Source of the DNA: Gnetum montanum
Lineage: Eukaryota; Streptophyta; Gnetopsida; Gnetales; Gnetaceae
Direction of reading: 5' to 3'
Length of the DNA: 64,000 nt
Assembly: GCA_015680685.1 (NCBI GenBank)
Contig: MNCI01006016.1
Coordinates: forward strand, 536,902 to 600,901
Made by a program: the position numbers and the translations under genes. This document shows, one piece after another, positions 48,441 to 58,749 of this stretch (the first letter of the stretch is position 1; every line of letters starts with the position of its first letter). The notes under the pieces are model-generated. The model worked only from the letters and a program-made list of their open reading frames with translations, ran no database searches and was not told where the DNA came from.

Positions 48441-50615
48441 TCTCCTAAATGTGCGGCCATAAGATTAGTGATGGGGGAGATGCTCCATCCTAGTTTAAGA
48501 ACTAATAAGTGTTTTTCACCTTTTTTGCCTTATAATTTTTTATCATTTTCCTATTTCTTCTAGAATTTTCTAATTCTTCATATGTTTTTCATTTCTTAAT
48601 ATTTTTCTTTTCTTTATATTTTTCTATTTTCTTGAGTCATTATCTTTATGTTTAGTGAATGTATTTCATGTTTTTATTAATAATATTACCAAGTCATGAT
48701 GCAGAAGTCAACACTATGTGTTGGGTTTTTGTGTTATGCTATCAAGAGATTAGGTAAGTAATTGTATAAAACAATGAAACCACTTCATCCATCCTTCCAA
48801 TTCTCTAAATAAAAGGTCTTTTTCATGGAAACAATTTGGTTCTTCTTTCATGAAACTAAAATTATTCAATGATCATTGTACCTTGAAGAAAAAGAGAACA
48901 ACCAAGTGGGAATGGCAAAGGGCGTGACATAAGGGAACTTATTGGATTCTCTTCTTAACTTCCTCCATGTGGTTTATGACTTATCTTGGAATGTATCATC
49001 ACTCCTTCGTAAACTAATAAATAGGAAGCTATGTCTTTGGATGGTGTGGTAACTATTTCAAAAAAAAAAGGCAAAAAAAAAAAGAAAAAAAATTAAAAAA
49101 AAAAAGAAAAAGAAAAAAATAATAATAATGGAAATTCAAAGCACACCCTTAGACACAATAATGGGTTACAATCATTGGTTATGGGGCTAGAAAAACATGT
49201 TAGCCATGCCTAAAGATGTTTCTCTAACTAAGGCCCTTCCTTTTTCTCTTTTCTTCTCTTTTTGGATTGATGATTGTTCTTTGGGATGGTTGTGGACTCA
49301 TGGTGGTTGGTAGAAAGAAAAACATCAATGCGAGGTTATTGTTCATGGTATGGACTTGGTCTAAACTTGGACAGATAGGTATTCTAATCATTTTAATCAC
49401 ATTTATCACAAAAACCTATTGTGGACATGGTCAAGTATCTTACATCCTAATCTCTACAATCCCTTCTTATCTCATTATTCACCTCACTTTTGCATGCGAT
49501 TATGAGCCTTTTGGTCTTGTGTAGTATAGTGCAACATCCCAACCATGGCAATTGTATGTTGTTTGGAACAAAGGCATGGTCTACATTTAACTTCTCAGGT
49601 ACCCATGGACATCTATAGAAGTGCTTATGCAAGGGCATTATGCAAAAGCCTACTTTGGGAAGGACCCACTTGCATAACTTTTGTTGATCATGGCTTTGAA
49701 CTAACCTTCACATCTTCTAAAACATCAATGACAATTTTTCTGAATTTATGCATAATTTTAGGACTACTTCTCATCACTTTTAATCACTTTTTTATTTTTT
49801 CCTACTTTTTTATTAAAATATCCTTCAAGTTAAATATTTCTTGGTCATCTTCTGAATCAGACCTTTGGTTTCAGTTGTTCAAAAACTAGTGTGCTTTTGA
49901 AGTTAGGCTTATTAGTCATGGGGGCTAGGGATGTCTGCTTTGAGATTTTTCTAACATCCTATTTTCAAACATCATGGTAACTAATAGTAATTGATCAAAA
50001 TAATGTGAACAGCTTAATGATTTTAGTTACCTCATAGCCCTTGGGCATAGTATTTTGTCATCACCTTGTGCTTAAATGAAAACTAAGGGATCCAAAAAGG
50101 GTTAATTATTAAGGAAATTTACCAAAACTAATGTTGATCCTTTGGTGACTACAGGTGATGCTCAAAGAAACGCCTAAGGAAGAAGATCTTTTGCTAGGCA
50201 TGAAAACAAAGCTAAGAGGAGGACAATAGAGGATATGCCCATAGAAAAATCATAGCACACACAAGATAGTAGCTCACGCATTGCATGTTTGCTAGATCCA
50301 TGTGACAATGAGAAGAAATTTCAGTTCATCCTTCAAGAATGTTCCACATAACCAAAGAAGCATCAACATAACAATCAAGGTTGGAAGTATGCCACCACTA
50401 GTGGCAACAATAAGAATCATCTTCAATAGATTTTTGAAGACCTTTGCAAATTTTGTAATTGTCAATGTCTATCCAATCTTTTTGTTATTTTGTCATTTTG
50501 TAATGCGGCACTCAGAGTCAGTTAGTAGTTAGCATCAATCAATAATCCCATCATTCCCATTTTTTGTAAAGAAAGCTCAATCCTATCTTGTTAACTCGAG
50601 GACAAGTTCTTATTC
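48441..50615 (+). other. D untranslated region
   Basis: Homologous to A1 8846-10854. Polypurine-like AGTGATGGGGG is at 48467-48477 and exact AGTCATGGGGG at 49914-49924. Conserved blocks lie at 49168-49215 and 49632-49675. An A-rich low-complexity run is at about 49060-49130. No supported gene. Confidence 0.65.
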
Positions 50616-50628
50616 AATCATGGGGGTA
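50616..50628 (+). promoter_or_regulatory. D polypurine tract
   Basis: AATCATGGGGG plus TA, directly before the 3' LTR. Confidence 0.82.
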
Positions 50629-51464
50629 TGATGAAGCATCATTTGGTTACATCGATATAGCCGCCTCGATGTAGCCACTTTGAGGCAACCGTTTCAATGT
50701 AGCCGCGTCAACAAAGCCATGTTGACGAGGCCTCGTTGACACCCCATCGATGCAGTGTCTACTTTTGCCTATAAATATGTGTGCTCTCACCGTGTATTGC
50801 CATTTTTGGTTAATAAAGTAGTCAAACTCTTGCAGTTTTATTTCATAGTCGTAGAGAACAATCAATAAGTGCATGCAATGTGGATCTAAGTCAGTTGTTT
50901 GATATCTTATTCAAGTGGCAATGTACCTGGACACATTCCGTGAACGCCAATAAGACCGAGATTGATTCTTATTCATTGCACCACTTTGACTTAAATTAAA
51001 TTTACTTTTAATGCAATTTATATTCCATGTACTTAGTTAATATTTATGTTTCAATGCATGTTAACGAATTGGCAAAATGAGTGCGACGAGTTTCAAGTGT
51101 AAACACATATTCATTTAGTAATCCCAATGGTGGATACGTGGGTTCAGGATGTGTACGGCTGGGAACAGACATTCATCACCCATAAGCTAGTTTAGACTTT
51201 ACTTTCCATTGTTATTTAGTTTCAATAAATGATTTCTTTATTATCATTAGGAGTAGCATAAGGCCAAAACAACATTAAGAATCATATGCCTCTCTCTAGA
51301 CAAAACCATACATGACAAAGCTATCACTAGGAAGATAGCAAATTGGGATTAAGGCATAACAATCTAGACACCACAACTAGTCCCATCCAAGGAATTCTAC
51401 CACATCATGCGTGAACGTTTATGATTCATATGGTTGGGCATAGGGGGTACCTCGCCACTCATGA
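50629..51464 (+). repeat. D 3' LTR
   Basis: 836 bp, from TGATGAAGCATC to CCACTCATGA. U3 is 141 bp with GATGTAGCC-type motifs and the TATA box is at about 50770-50777. The outer end is one base off the usual TCATCA. Confidence 0.88.
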
Positions 51465-52251
51465 GCCACCATGGTCAAGCCTATACCTAGCTAATAGGGA
51501 TAGTCAGTCACATTCCTATTACAATGCACCTTTTTAGATCTTATTACAATAATTACATCATTTGTTAAGAAGCAACACTGTCTTTGTTACAAAATGGCTC
51601 TATTCAGGAATTAGGACATGACATAGTAATTGTCTATTCAAGGTGTGCCTCTTACTATTGCAAGATCATATTTAGCTTCCAAACCAAGTGGCAAGTTTCA
51701 ACTATCACAAAGACGTTTTGCATTGTGACACCTCAAATTTCCCCTTAATTCCGCCTGCAAACCTGGTCAAGAGTTCTGAAAGATTCAAAATAACAACTTA
51801 GTCCAACACGTTAAGCTTCTGCTAAAACAATCGAAATACCAGTTATACTTTGATTCGCCAAAGATATTCTGAAACCTAAATCACGTGGCGGCGGCAGTCC
51901 CTCATATTTTGTGAGGAGAAATTCTGCGGACGTGATAAAATTGATATAATAAAAGTGTTAAACCACAGGAAGGATTAATCTGAAACGTAACGTGTTGCTT
52001 GCTTACAGGAGGTGACAAATCATTGATCCCCATCACAATTGCCACACACACATTTGTCAAGATCTTAATCAGCAATGTTTGATTCTGGAAAGATTTCGTA
52101 ATAATCACGGCAGCACCTTGAATATCATTGCGCAGTGGGTAAGGAAAAGCATACGATTTAAGGATTTGATGAATACTGATTTGTCCTGTCAGGACGGTTT
52201 CAAGTATCTTCCAACACGGAAAGAAGGTAATGGGTTAAGGATTGACAAAAT

Positions 52252-52360
52252 TTGAAGGCACACACATACCTTTCCATACTGGCTGATTGAAGGCACACAC
52301 ATACTTTTCCATACTGGCTGATTGAAGGCACACACATACCTACCTTTCCATAGTGGCTGA
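52252..52360. repeat. Three tandem 35-bp repeats
   Basis: Units begin TTGAAGGCACACACATACC at 52252, 52287 and 52322. The third has four extra bases. They are nearly identical, so recent. Confidence 0.85.
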
Positions 52361-53560
52361 ATCATGATATTGGTTGTTAAGCAAAACTACCCATCACCAT
52401 CGAGAAAATACAATGCAAAACAGTAAGCGCACACAGACAAGCACTGGCTGTGGACAGCCAAATCATCACTCCTAAATTTGCTTGCTAGCAGAGGATGACT
52501 GAAATTGTTGCACAAGTAGGGGCCACATGCAGGAAGGATTCTGCTGGAATAAGTTCATACACCAGTGGCATCCCTATTCTTACTTGTCACACTGCACTTT
52601 CGTTTTTGGTTTGAAAAACGTTTAAAAAATAGTTTATTGATCAAATTGCCCCACCGCACAATGATTCCAAAGTCTGGGCTCAGAAAAGTAAACTAGATTC
52701 CAGCTTGCAGCAGGGTGAGTGTGGAAGGATGCCTTTCTCCGCAGCATTTCTACATTGCCATTAATGGCATCTGACCAAACACGTTCTAGAAAAAAAGAAA
52801 AAAAGGCAAGTAAACAAGCAGCCACAAGGAAGATGCATATACGTGTGCTGCACCCCAGACCAAATTTTAAAAGTTGCATGTGAAGCCACGTATTCGAATG
52901 TCTGCAGTCATTTCCACAAGCTGTACAGTGACAGAGTTGTTAAACGTAAATTGCTTACTACACCACAGCTAGCCAAGCCTTGAATCTCAGAATCTTATTT
53001 TGTTTACTTTTTTCGCTGCGATACATCATACGCATGGCCATACGTAATACTGATGTGCTTACTCAGATATTTTATTCGGGTTTTGTAGAGGCCACAGGAC
53101 CCGGCCTAAGTTCAGTCCCAGCCACCACCTTTTCCACCAGTTCTTGTACGTTCCGAGTACAAGGCGCTGGACCTGAACCAAGCCTTCCCCTGATAAACAA
53201 GCTTATTGATGCCAAAAAAACGATATTTCGATTCCAATGCCAACAAAAAATGCAACATTTGTCCCATGAACACACACTCATATTCGAATGCCAAGTCACA
53301 TAATATACAAATACAGGAAACAGGAAATGTAGGAACTAGGACGGCAACTTAATATTAATAACTATTTTCAGGACGAAGCTGGCAGAATCTCGTCATATAT
53401 TTTTCTTCTGTAAAATGTTTTATCCCTCAAGACACAAGACAGGGCTTATTAATACTGCAAGCAAGTCAGGTACAGGCACCGGCACCCACAACGACAAGAA
53501 GAAGAAACCGCAGCTGCAGTCTTATGACTTGCAAGACGGACAGCAACCCCAAAAACTTCC

Positions 53561-53562
53561 AT

Positions 53563-53593
<31 letters not shown>

Positions 53594-53596
53594 CAT
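53561..53596. repeat. GA-rich microsatellite
   Basis: An almost pure GA run with two interruptions, about 130 bp past the U-box stop codon and so probably in its 3' untranslated region (CT-rich in the transcript). Confidence 0.8.
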
Positions 53597-53722
53597 CGAT
53601 CTTCTTCTTCTTTTTTCTGTGTACAAATCTCGAGCACAACAAATGTGTAGTAAAATTTTAAAAAAGAAAGAAAGAAAGAAAGAATAAACGCACACCAACA
53701 CCAGAGCCGAGCCCAGTCCCCA

Positions 53723-56700
53723 TTACCGGACGGGGGGGGCGGCGATGGAGGAGTCAGAGACGGAAACGGAAACGGAAACGGAAACAGAAACAGGGGAGGC
53801 GGCGGCTGCGGCAGTAGCGGTAGCGGAAACGGGAAGGGCCGCAGCATCGAGGCGCTGAAGAACCTTCAAGAAGGAGGTGGCCTTGCGCTTGGCACGTGGC
53901 GTGCCGGAGGTGAGCAGCCCGTACAGGGCGCGCTCCAGGAACGGAATGCGCGTCACGGCGTGGAGGACGGAGGCCCCGCCGTTGCGGCACAGCGCGAGCA
54001 GAAGGGCGATGGCGTTCTCCTTGGCCTTGGGCGACGCCGCCGTGGAGCGCAGCAGCGCCACCAGTGCCGGAACCGCCGCCGGCGTCCGCGCCAGCGCCAG
54101 CAGCCCCTGCCGCTGCCGCCCCAGAAGCGCCAGCACCGCCAGCGCGTCGTCCGCCAGACCCGGGCGCCGCTCCACCCGGTCGGCGGCGTCGTCGTCCGTC
54201 AAGAGCCGCACCAACGCCGCCACCGCGCCGGCCTCCAAGACGCGGCCCTCGTTGCCCCTGAACAGGCAGAGGTTGAAGAGCGCCGACACCGCGTCGCGTT
54301 TGCCGCGCTGCGTCCCCGCGGCCAGCAGCTCCGCCAGCGCCGGAATCGCCAACGGGTTCTCGCCGATCAGCTTCTTGTAGTCGTTCACCGCCGACAGGCT
54401 GAACAGCGTCGCCGCCGCGTTCTCCTTGGCCTCCACGCTGCGGCCCGCCTTGAGGACGTCGATGATGGAGTCCAGGCAGCCTGGCGCCGTGGCGATCAGC
54501 GTTTTGTTGTTCTCCAGGATGGACAGGTTCAGCAGCGCCGTCACCGCGTTTTCCTGCGTTTTGGCGTCCTCCGAGTGCAGCAGCGGCACCAGGTGTGGGA
54601 TCGCGCCTGCCTCCGCGATGCACGCGCGGTTGTCCATGCCGCATTTTGCCAGCAAGCGCAGCTCGTATGCAGCAACCTGCACCATGGATCGAAAGCACAC
54701 TCCGGATCAGTCATGATTTTTTCAACAAAATGCGCTGATTGTACACGAGAAAGCTACGATAAGTCATCCGGCATAAGTGGCTGTGATATTGTTCTGTTTT
54801 AAGCTCTAATTCAGATTCAATGGACGACTTATTCAAGAAAATGGCCGAGTTGAGCAGATTTAAGGCTGAAGAAATCATATATTGATGATAAGTGACTCTG
54901 CAATTCCACTGTTTTTCTTAAAGGTGCAACAGTGTAAGAAAACATTGTCTTTATTTCAGTAGCTTTTGAAAACTCATTGTGTTACAAGAGCAGGGACTAG
55001 TGGCTTTTGAGAGACATTGCACTTTAAGAACAGCGGCTAAGGCTGCGTTATTCCATTTTAACACACCATGCTTCAAACATAGAAGCTAACGAATATTAGA
55101 GTATGTTGGAAAAGAAAAATGGGAAAAAATTTGGTTTTGAAGAAATATGAAGATTGAAAACCCGTGTAACAGGGGCTAATGAATGTTCTATTATTTTAAG
55201 ACATTATATTCCAGAAACAGAAACTGACGACCGTTAAAATCAGTTGAATGGAAAACAATGGAAGCAAGTTCGTAGAGTAAATAAGCCGATTGGGAAGAAA
55301 ATGAGTTCAATAGAAGCTTCAGCAAATAGCCGAATTGAAGACACAAGAAACAGCAGATTTTAACGCCCCGAATTCCAAATTACGGAAACTAATGGTTTTC
55401 CAACTAGGTGATGGCGGAAATGGTTTTTGAGGAAATAGGCGGACAATTCACTGAATCCATTACAGCGTTTACAAAAACTAAATTTCATAAAACATGGAGG
55501 AACAGGGCGACTAAAGTGCATTCCAGATACTGTTCAATTGCATTTCGAAATCGCATCACAGGTTTTAGAAATAGAAACAGATACTAGTGCAGGATTAACA
55601 TATATTGGACTGACAAAACATACAAGGAATTTCGTTTCGAGGATACCGGCTGACTAAAACAAGGTCCTAGTCCTATTCAATTCCATTTCAACAAGATGAA
55701 AAAGAGACACAAAAGAATGGAAGCTAAATACAAACACACAGTATTTCAGGACAAGAAGCTAATACAAACAAAATTGAAAACAAACGGTTTTTACTTAACA
55801 GTGGGCCTGGAACCCTGTTATTCAATTAAACACGCACCTGTTTCTGCGACTCTGGTGTGTCGTCCACTCTGCGTAGCTTATCCACAAGGAAGGCGGCTGT
55901 AAGGCGCGTAGCCTCGAGCGCGGCCTTGGTGCTACCAACGCTTTCCAGCGGCGCGTGCGGAAGACGCCGCTCAGGCCGCTCAAGCGGCACGCCATGGCTG
56001 TCACACCAGCGCTGAATAAGGTTGCGCAGAGCCGTGTTCGGGATCAGCCCTGTGTGAACCAGAGCCTGTCCGGATTTAGGGCATGTGGAACGGCCCTCGT
56101 CCAGCCATCGCGTAATGGAAGAGCGATCATACGTTTGCCCCGTTGACACAATAACCGGATCCCGCATGAGATCCAGCGAGATCGGGCACCGGAAATCGTC
56201 CGGTATGCTTGCCTGATTCTCCTTATCGTCTGCAAAATTCTCCGCCACGGCCTTCGCTGGCGCCTTATCCTCATCAATCTCCGCCACGCCGAACAACACG
56301 CACTTGGCGTAGCGGACAAGGCTGATCAAGCTATTGAGCAGACTCGGACTCACGCCATTGGCCGTACCGATGTTCTGCTCGTTCCCGGCGGCCACCGCCG
56401 CACTGTGCTCCCGAATTTCGTCCTCCAGCAGCAGAATCTCCTCGCGGCAATCCCGCGCATCGCGAAACCCTAATGCCTCGAAGATCTTCGCCAGGGTTTC
56501 CCTATCTGGACTCATTTCGCGCTCGAATTCATCCAGAACGGCAAGCACGTCTTTGCGCAGCTGCTTCTCTTGTTTTTCAACGGGAAGCTTCGTGCGCCGG
56601 GCATGCGCGCGGACAAGCTCGACTTGCTCGCGGACGTCCTCGACGATGTCGAGAAGCTTGAGCGGGAGCACGTCCAGCGCCGTGGCCATGTCCTGGTTGA

Positions 56701-57073
56701 GCTCGTGGAACTGATACGCGATGGCATCATCCTGCATCAGGATCCAAAGGCGACTGCTCTCGCCGCAATCTTCCAAGAACATCTTCGTCTTCTGCATCAT
56801 GATGTAGAGCTCCGTGAAGCACAAAACGGCCGACGGCGGCAGCGGTTGCGACGAGTCACGCACGACCTCGAATAGCAGCGACAACACCTTGATGCGCCTC
56901 GTAATCACAGCCGCGTTCTTGCGCTGGCATGCGCGCGGCCGCGGGCACCGCGCTATCTCCTGCGACAGGACGAGCAGAGCATTCACAAGCGAAAACGGCG
57001 TAAGGGTCACCGGCGGCGGCAGAGCCGCGCCTGGCATCAAACGTCGCTTGCGCGGACCAGGATAGTCCGCCAT
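53723..57073 (-). CDS. U-box/ARM-repeat E3 ubiquitin ligase, PUB16/17-like (two exons)
   Basis: A plant U-box ubiquitin ligase that would transfer ubiquitin from an E2 to substrates bound by its ARM repeats. Exon 1 is 57073-55838, the donor is CAG|GTGCGT, and exon 2 is 54676-53723 (acceptor GCAG|GTT, phase 0, stop TAA), giving about 729 residues. ATG at 57073 ([11 protein letters not shown] at +4) is chosen because no ATG lies upstream in frame. Residues 20-265 form the UND-type N-terminal domain ([11 protein letters not shown] near the end). Residues 290-363 are the U-box ([22 protein letters not shown]). From 413 on come ARM repeats ([23 protein letters not shown]). The length and UND-U-box-ARM order fit PUB16/17, whose members act in plant immunity and cell death. 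The C-terminus is a Val-Ser repeat. The frame is intact. Confidence 0.92.
53761..53793 (-). repeat. Coding GGAAAC hexanucleotide repeat
   Basis: Tandem GGAAAC units (one reads AGAAAC) encode the alternating Val-Ser tract near the C-terminus of the U-box protein. Length changes here would keep the frame. Confidence 0.85.
54677..55837 (-). other. Intron of the U-box gene
   Basis: 1161 bp, GT-AG, phase 0, AT-rich against GC-rich exons. It falls between the U-box linker and the first ARM repeat. Degenerate short motifs of the type AGGAACAGGCGACTAA recur (near 55030, 55300, 55335, 55435, 55500, 55645), suggesting an old tandem repeat. Confidence 0.85.
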
Positions 57074-57154
57074 GAACGTGGCCTGCCAAAGAGGATCTTC
57101 CCTTGCTTCCTTCACAAACTCTTGCTTCTTTCCCGCCTCCTGTCAATCACCGGA

Positions 57155-57510
57155 CCTAAATTCCTTTAAAGCACCGGGAAACGCCGAAAAACACTGCCAA
57201 ATTTCCGAAATCCTCAAATGAACGGTCCCAAGCTTCAGTCCACAGGCCTAGAATTCCTCAGATTACCAAGAACAGCGCCGAACTCCAGAAATCTTCCTTT
57301 CCGGGGCCTAAAATCCTTCAAAGCTACGAGAAACGGTTCCAAATTTCAACAATCTTCCATCTCTCCTCTCCGCGTACCTGAAATCCTTCGGATCACCAAA
57401 TAACGGTGCCAAATTTCCCTAAATCTTTCTGTGTTCTCTAGTTGCACCGAGTATCCTATCCCCAAAGGAGCACCGCGAAACGGTGCCGAGTTCCAGAAAT
57501 CGCTACGCTT
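57155..57510. repeat. Five degenerate 60-90-bp repeats upstream of the U-box start codon
   Basis: Units begin near 57155, 57247, 57307, 57377 and 57455. The shared pattern is CCTRAAATCCTTCAAAGC, then ACCRNGAAACGGTGCC, then AAATTTCCRGAAATC. The fifth holds a perfect stem GCACCG/CGGTGC around CGAAA (about 57470-57486). They lie between the start codon and the candidate TATA box, so they are probably transcribed as 5' leader. Confidence 0.65.
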
Positions 57511-57710
57511 CCGGCTTTAACGACTCACGCCAATGCGCTCCACAAGAAAGCTCCAAGCCTTGGCCAATTTGCTGTTTCCTATCGCGGACGGACAAATCCG
57601 ATGCGGTGTGCCAAAAATACGGCCTGTTGACAGAATCCGTGATCTGCAAAAATATACACAAATCAGCCCGATTTTCCTTTGTCCTGGAACCCTAACTTCA
57701 AGGCACGCAG

Positions 57711-57722
57711 TTATTTATATAT
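57711..57722 (-). promoter_or_regulatory. Candidate TATA box of the U-box gene
   Basis: ATATATAAATAA on the minus strand, about 640 bp before the ATG. Transcription would start near 57685 and give a long leader. There is no other support. Confidence 0.45.
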
Positions 57723-58282
57723 CCATAAAGGGGCGTTGAAAATTAGATAAGTTCAACACACATCTGCGACGAAGCGAGCGGCGCTGCTGGCGACGGGAAT
57801 GCAGGTCTGGCCAACGCCAACCAGAAAAGGCCGTTTGTCAGATGTCAACTGGACTAATTCCATTCTTTCCAGCCGCATCATCAGAGCCCTCTTATGAACG
57901 TCAAAGTGCCGGCCAACCAATCATTCATGCGCGGCTGCCCACCCAAACCCTAACTCACATCTGTCTCTGCAAATTCTGAACATCGTTGTCCAACCGGAAT
58001 TTCATTTCACGATTATCATTATTGTATTGTCTTGCAACAATTTGCGATCCAAAATAAGGATAAAAATGAAGATCAAAACGCCATCAGATATCAAAATCCA
58101 ACCAAAAATACAACGCTAGACTCCACGCAGTTTCAGGATGTACAACGTCGATGGATTATTTCCTTGTTTTTAATTCAAATCGCGATCAAGATTTACTCAA
58201 TATTCTATAAAATCAAAGAAACTCGTTCAAATAACACTGAATTTTGACAATCGTCGTATACGCAGCACACGGTGTATGCGCG

Positions 58283-58746
58283 TGACGTGTACATTTTTCG
58301 AACGGGCACAAAGCTCTGGCTGGCGCCTTCTGACCGTACCTGAATGCCACGTGGTCATCATCTATCGGAAGACCGTTGACGTGGCAAAATTAGCGACCAT
58401 TCAGCAAGTCGTCGCAACTTGCAAGGAACAGCTATTGAACCACGTGAAATGCGCTTTGGGCGTAGGAAAATTGGAATAACGTGGCAAGAAAATCCAATTA
58501 TGTTTTTTACGTCTTTCTAAATTCTAACGCCCGGTATTTCACGGCATTTCCCAATTTCGGATCAGGGAAAATATAGGCACCACAGGAAATTTACGTTTTA
58601 CGCGGAATTTTAGAATATCTCGGGAATTCAAATATAGGACTTTTTGTCGGAAAGCTTATTTTACCTGGTACCCAGCAAAAGTTCTGCGTTGAAGGTTGAG
58701 GGAAATGTTTGTGGGTCCGCAGCCACACAAGCAAGACACCCACGTG
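58283..58746. promoter_or_regulatory. Cluster of ACGTG-core (G-box/ABRE-like) sites
   Basis: TGACGTGT (58283), CCACGTGG (58347), TGACGTGGCA (58377), CCACGTG (58440), AACGTGGC (58478) and CACGTGC (58741). These are bZIP/bHLH-type cores packed into 460 bp, 1.2-1.7 kb upstream of the U-box coding start. Regulatory function is inferred from the density. Confidence 0.45.
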
Positions 58747-58749
58747 CTT

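Larger units (their letters stand above)
35257..51464 (+). mobile_element. Element D: pol-less lineage II gypsy element, split by element C
   Basis: The 5' LTR is in two parts (35257-35968 and 45165-45519). Then come a worn primer site, gag, linker, untranslated region, polypurine tract and 3' LTR (50629-51464). Flanks accac (35252-35256) and gccac (51465-51469) form a target duplication with one difference. Protease, reverse transcriptase, RNase H and integrase are absent, while the linker that normally precedes reverse transcriptase (ATKLEDTQWLENE, near 48050) is kept. Confidence 0.85.
51465..53722. other. Low-copy region downstream of the U-box gene
   Basis: No similarity to the surrounding elements and no gene I can support. 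It includes the U-box 3' flank, with an AATAAA on the minus strand at 53076-53071 that could be a distant polyadenylation signal. A run of AAAG repeats lies near 53664-53687. Confidence 0.6.

Noticed and set aside
52634-52879. 81-codon minus-strand frame with a hydrophobic segment
   Set aside because: No homology I recognise, no conserved neighbour and no splice or promoter support. A chance frame is as likely.
53754-54698. 314-codon minus-strand frame overlapping U-box exon 2
   Set aside because: It is a shifted frame of the same exon and gives Gly/Arg/Ala-rich low complexity. The frame ending at 53723 encodes recognisable ARM repeats.
53960-54802. 280-codon + strand open frame opposite U-box exon 2
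   Set aside because: It lies antisense to a conserved ARM-repeat exon of very high GC, where stops are rare. Its product is low-complexity Arg/Gln/Pro with no family resemblance.
57074-57115. N-terminal extension of the U-box protein to 57115
   Set aside because: There is no ATG there; the frame would start at GTG. The first in-frame ATG is 57073, in good context.
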